A stretch of 7,806 bases of DNA from Clostridiales bacterium (lineage in GTDB: Bacteria; Bacillota; Clostridia; Oscillospirales; Oscillospiraceae), in NCBI GenBank assembly GCA_003533405.1, contig DQDL01000037.1:1-7806 (forward strand), in the 5' to 3' direction. Numbering within the stretch: the stretch's first letter is position 1; every line of letters begins with the position of its first letter. The notes under the pieces are model-generated. The model was not told the DNA's origin and ran no database searches. It was given only the letters and a program-made list of their open reading frames with translations. This document shows positions 5,219 to 7,806 of this stretch, in pieces. The position numbers and the translations under genes were made by a program.

Positions 5219-6526
5219 ATGACCGATTATAAAGCATTGTATGCACAAAAGCTCACCAGTGCCGACGCAGTTGCCGAGCAGGTACAGAGCAACTGGCTCT
5301 TTGGCATGGACACCGGCCCGTCTCAGACTCCGGCTATCATGAGCGCTGTCGCAAATAAGATCAGAAACAGCGATATCACCGGCGTTAAGGTGCAGACCCT
5401 TCTGGATGTCTACCCCTATGAGTTCTACGCCGACGAGACCCTCAAGGGCAAGATGACCGGCTACAGCTGGTTTTCATCCGGCGGCGCACGCAAGGCAGTC
5501 AACGCAGGCTATGCCGACCTTCTGCCGACCTATTACCGTGACATTCCCCGTCATATCAGAGTTGAGTACGAGTACGATGCATTCTGCGTTTCCGTTTCTC
5601 CCATGGACAGCCACGGCTACTTCTCTCTTGCTAACAACGGCTCCTACGCCGAGGCAATGATGGATAAGGCAAAGCGCATCTTCGTCGAGGTCAACGATCA
5701 GCAGCCCCGCTGCCTGTGCGGCACTCAGATCCATGTTTCTCAGGTCGATGCTATCGTTGAGTTTAACCATGAGCTGCCCGTTCTGCCTCCCGTTGTCATC
5801 GACGAGACCAGCCGTACAATCGGCAACCTCATCGCCGAGCAGATCCCCGACGGCGCATGCATACAGCTCGGTATCGGCGCTATCCCCGATGCTACCGGCA
5901 TGGCTCTTAAGGCAAAGCACGACCTTGGCATCCACACCGAGATGTTCACCGACTCCATGGTCGAGCTTATCGAGTGCGGCGCTGTCAACAACTCCAAGAA
6001 GCAGATACACAGAGGCAAGAGCGTTACCACCTTTGCTTACGGCTCCAAGCGCATTTACGATTACATAGACGATAACCCCGCAATCGAGATACTGCCTGTC
6101 GACTATGTCAACGATCCCGAGGTCATCTGCAAGAACGACAACATGATCTCCATCAATGCAGCTCTTGAGGTCGACTTCTTCGGCCAGGTCTGCGCAGAGT
6201 CTGTCGGCACCAAGCACATGTCCGGCTCCGGCGGCCAGATCGACTATGTCAGAGGCGCATGCCAGTCCAGGGGCGGCAAGAGTTTTATCGCCTTCACCTC
6301 CACCGCAAAGGGCGGCACGATAAGCAAGATAAAGCCCATCCTCACCCCGGGCGCTATCTGCACCACCAGCAAGAACGATGTTGACTACATCGTTACCGAG
6401 TACGGCATTGCCCACCTGCGTGGCAGAAGCCTCGGAGAGCGCACAAAGCAGCTTATCGCCATCGCACATCCCGACTTCCGTGATGAGCTGACCTTCGAGG
6501 CCAAAAAGAGAGGCATTCTCATCTAA
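5219..6526 (+). CDS. Acetyl-CoA hydrolase/transferase family CoA-transferase (butyryl- or 4-hydroxybutyryl-CoA type)
   Basis: This 435-residue protein has the length and layout of clostridial butyryl-CoA:acetate and 4-hydroxybutyrate CoA-transferases, which move CoA between carboxylic acids through a glutamyl-CoA thioester intermediate. The likely catalytic glutamate is Glu241 in GIHTEMFTDS (237-246), matching the catalytic Glu of the C. aminobutyricum 4-hydroxybutyrate enzyme. Other landmarks are QLGIGAIPDA (216-225), the CoA-binding glycine loop GSGGQIDYVRGA (336-347) and EYGIAHLRGRS (394-404) in the C-terminal domain. ATG 5219 has a good ribosome site, and the gene is a single unit between its own promoter and terminator. 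It would act in the cytoplasm, forming acyl-CoA from an acid or releasing butyrate while making acetyl-CoA. Butyryl versus 4-hydroxybutyryl preference cannot be decided by eye; a role with the nearby dehydratase is possible but inferred. Confidence 0.9.
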   Translation: MTDYKALYAQKLTSADAVAEQVQSNWLFGMDTGPSQTPAIMSAVANKIRNSDITGVKVQTLLDVYPYEFYADETLKGKMTGYSWFSSGGARKAVNAGYADLLPTYYRDIPRHIRVEYEYDAFCVSVSPMDSHGYFSLANNGSYAEAMMDKAKRIFVEVNDQQPRCLCGTQIHVSQVDAIVEFNHELPVLPPVVIDETSRTIGNLIAEQIPDGACIQLGIGAIPDATGMALKAKHDLGIHTEMFTDSMVELIECGAVNNSKKQIHRGKSVTTFAYGSKRIYDYIDDNPAIEILPVDYVNDPEVICKNDNMISINAALEVDFFGQVCAESVGTKHMSGSGGQIDYVRGACQSRGGKSFIAFTSTAKGGTISKIKPILTPGAICTTSKNDVDYIVTEYGIAHLRGRSLGERTKQLIAIAHPDFRDELTFEAKKRGILI

Positions 6527-6536
6527 TTTAACACCT

Positions 6537-6563
6537 AAAAAGAGCTGCTTTGGCAGCTCTTTT
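6537..6563 (+). terminator. Intrinsic terminator after the CoA-transferase gene
   Basis: AGAGCTGC (6541-6548) and GCAGCTCT (6553-6560) pair perfectly around a TTTG loop. An A run precedes the stem and a T run (6560-6563) follows it. It lies 10 bases past the stop codon and separates the CoA-transferase from the surface protein gene. Confidence 0.92.
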
Positions 6564-6566
6564 CTA

Positions 6567-6595
6567 TTGCTTATTCTCTGCGTTCAAGGTATTAT
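6567..6595 (+). promoter_or_regulatory. Candidate promoter for the secreted protein gene
   Basis: TTGCTT (6567-6572) and TATTAT (6590-6595) are 17 bases apart and lie directly after the terminator. The -10 box is 28 bases before the ATG at 6624, so the leader is about 20 bases. Each box differs from the consensus at one or two positions. Confidence 0.6.
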
Positions 6596-6623
6596 GGTTT
6601 TAATATAAACCACGAGGTGCGCT

Positions 6624-7806
6624 ATGAAAAAGAAAGTTTTAAGTTTGCTGCTTGCGGCCGTCATGCTCATGACAACGCTTTCCGTTGCCGCATTTGCCGA
6701 CGAAGCGGACAATAATGTGCTCCACATTGATAATACCTCAAAATTCGGCGTCACGCTTGACAGGGAGCTTGCCGCACCGGTGTGGAAAAGCTCCGACACC
6801 GGCGTCTTGACCGTCGTCAGGACAGGCCGGTCGAAGCTCGGCATCGGCGACTATGTAAAGGTCAACTATTGGGTCGAAGTCAAGGCGGACAGCATAGGCG
6901 TCGCCGAGCTGACACTCAGCAATGCAGCGACCAAAGAGACTGCCGGCACCGTCACCGTTCGGGTCATCGAGCATGATTTTTCCGAAAGCACTGTCGTTGC
7001 TCCGACCTGCATCGACGAGGGCTACACGCTGCATAGCTGCGCCTGCGGAAGCAGCTATAAGGACAGCATCACGCAGCCCACCGGCAGGCATACGCCGGAG
7101 CCGATACCGGCAGTTGAGGCGACCTGCACGGCAAGCGGCCTTACCGAGGGCAGCCACTGCTCGGCTTGCGGCACAGTGCTTACGGAGCAAAAAGAGACTT
7201 CCGCACTCGGCCACGACTACAAAACCGGCACGATGCGGTACCGTGACGGCAACGGGCACTCGCACGGCTATGTGAACGATGACGGCCCTCGTGCCGGCGA
7301 TTGCATGCTCCCGAGGTACCGTGTCCACGAGTGCACACGCTGCGGCACAAGCTATGACGAGAATCTCCCGCCGATCGGACACAGCTACGGTGCCGGTACC
7401 GTGACTGCGGAGCCTACCTATGCCTCAAACGGCACAAAGACCTACACCTGCACGGTCTGCAGCAAGACCGAGACCGAAGCGCTCCCGATGCTCAAGCTCG
7501 AAGCGCCAACGCTTTCGATAAGCACCTCGGCAGGACACCCCAAGCTCACATGGAGCGCAGTAGACGGTGCGGCGAAGTATTGGCTGTACCGCTCGACCGA
7601 TGGGGTCAATTACAAATACTACGACAGCACGACAAAAACGAGCTATACAAACCTGAGCACCGATATCGGCACGACCTATTACTATAAGCTCAAGGCCGTC
7701 ACGCCCTGCACCGGCGGCAGCAACACCTCCGACGAAAGCGACGCCGTCAGTATAAAATGCACGCCTGCCGCACCGACCGTGAGCATCTACCGCACCGGCG
7801 GCAAGC
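6624..7806 (+). CDS. Secreted Cys-repeat and FN3 surface protein (3' end outside window)
   Basis: The frame is open from ATG 6624 to the window end, giving at least 394 residues. GAGG (6614-6617) lies six bases before the start. Residues 1-25 form a Sec signal peptide (MKKK, then a Leu/Ala core, cleavage expected after AFA at 25). Residues 26-115 look like a bacterial Ig-like (Big_2-type) domain, with WKSSDTGVLTV and later TVTVRV. Residues about 116-288 hold four Cys-containing units with paired cysteines at C139/C141, C179/C182, C237/C240 and C276/C279, mostly followed by a GHxY-like or GH element (GHDY 196-199, GHSY 252-255). Residues 292-380 fit a fibronectin type III domain (LTWSAVDGAAKYWLYRS, TYYYKLKAV), and another may start at 382. 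No anchor is visible because the C-terminus is missing. It is probably a cell-surface adhesin, glycan-related protein or scaffold; no catalytic domain is seen. Confidence 0.85.
   Translation, partial: MKKKVLSLLLAAVMLMTTLSVAAFADEADNNVLHIDNTSKFGVTLDRELAAPVWKSSDTGVLTVVRTGRSKLGIGDYVKVNYWVEVKADSIGVAELTLSNAATKETAGTVTVRVIEHDFSESTVVAPTCIDEGYTLHSCACGSSYKDSITQPTGRHTPEPIPAVEATCTASGLTEGSHCSACGTVLTEQKETSALGHDYKTGTMRYRDGNGHSHGYVNDDGPRAGDCMLPRYRVHECTRCGTSYDENLPPIGHSYGAGTVTAEPTYASNGTKTYTCTVCSKTETEALPMLKLEAPTLSISTSAGHPKLTWSAVDGAAKYWLYRSTDGVNYKYYDSTTKTSYTNLSTDIGTTYYYKLKAVTPCTGGSNTSDESDAVSIKCTPAAPTVSIYRTGGK

Noticed and set aside
5474..6469. Open minus-strand frame of 331 codons opposite the CoA-transferase gene
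   Set aside because: It lies wholly antisense to a clear enzyme gene, its Ala/Val/Asp/Gly/Leu-rich product resembles no family, and it has no promoter or ribosome site. It is a by-product of GC-biased codon use.
6738..7382. Open minus-strand frame of 214 codons opposite the secreted protein gene
   Set aside because: The plus-strand frame has a signal peptide, ribosome site and ordered domains; the antisense product is low-complexity Ala/Val/Arg.

Overview
The window looks like chromosomal DNA from an anaerobic, fermentative Clostridia bacterium, most likely a gut member of the Oscillospirales (Ruminococcaceae/Oscillospiraceae-like). This is inferred from the oxygen-sensitive 2-hydroxyacyl-CoA dehydratase genes, a butyryl/4-hydroxybutyrate-type CoA-transferase, an RsgI/PepSY-type anti-sigma factor, strong Shine-Dalgarno sites, GC-rich genes with AT-rich spacers, and a Cys-repeat/FN3 surface protein. 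No RNA gene, CRISPR array or insertion sequence was seen.

Layout. (1) 1-2110, plus strand: the 3' end of an operon. It holds the last 100 codons of one 2-hydroxyacyl-CoA dehydratase subunit, a second, large subunit (354-1883, possibly starting at a non-canonical ATA at 300), and a 56-residue single-span membrane protein (1897-2067). A strong hairpin at 2079-2109 ends it and can also serve the opposing genes. (2) 2123-5077, minus strand: dapF (diaminopimelate epimerase), then an ECF sigma factor, then its likely membrane anti-sigma factor with an RsgI-like extracytoplasmic domain and three PepSY-like repeats. (3) 5078-5218: a short AT-rich spacer with two back-to-back sigma-A-type promoters. 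(4) 5219-6526, plus strand: an acetyl-CoA hydrolase/transferase family CoA-transferase, closed by its own terminator. (5) 6624 to the window end, plus strand: a secreted multi-domain protein (signal peptide, Ig-like region, Cys-rich repeats, FN3 domain), cut by the window edge.

How the genes fit together. The dehydratase subunits and the CoA-transferase are both plausible parts of amino-acid or hydroxy-acid fermentation: CoA is moved to a hydroxy acid, water is removed with a radical mechanism, and the product goes toward a short-chain fatty acid. They lie in separate transcription units, so a shared pathway is inferred. The sigma/anti-sigma pair looks like a cell-envelope signalling module. 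It sits directly behind a gene for the peptidoglycan precursor meso-diaminopimelate, with no clear terminator between them. The most unusual points are the ECF sigma/RsgI-like anti-sigma pairing, the recently duplicated PepSY units, the unannotatable start of the second dehydratase subunit, and the tiny membrane protein in a soluble-enzyme operon.
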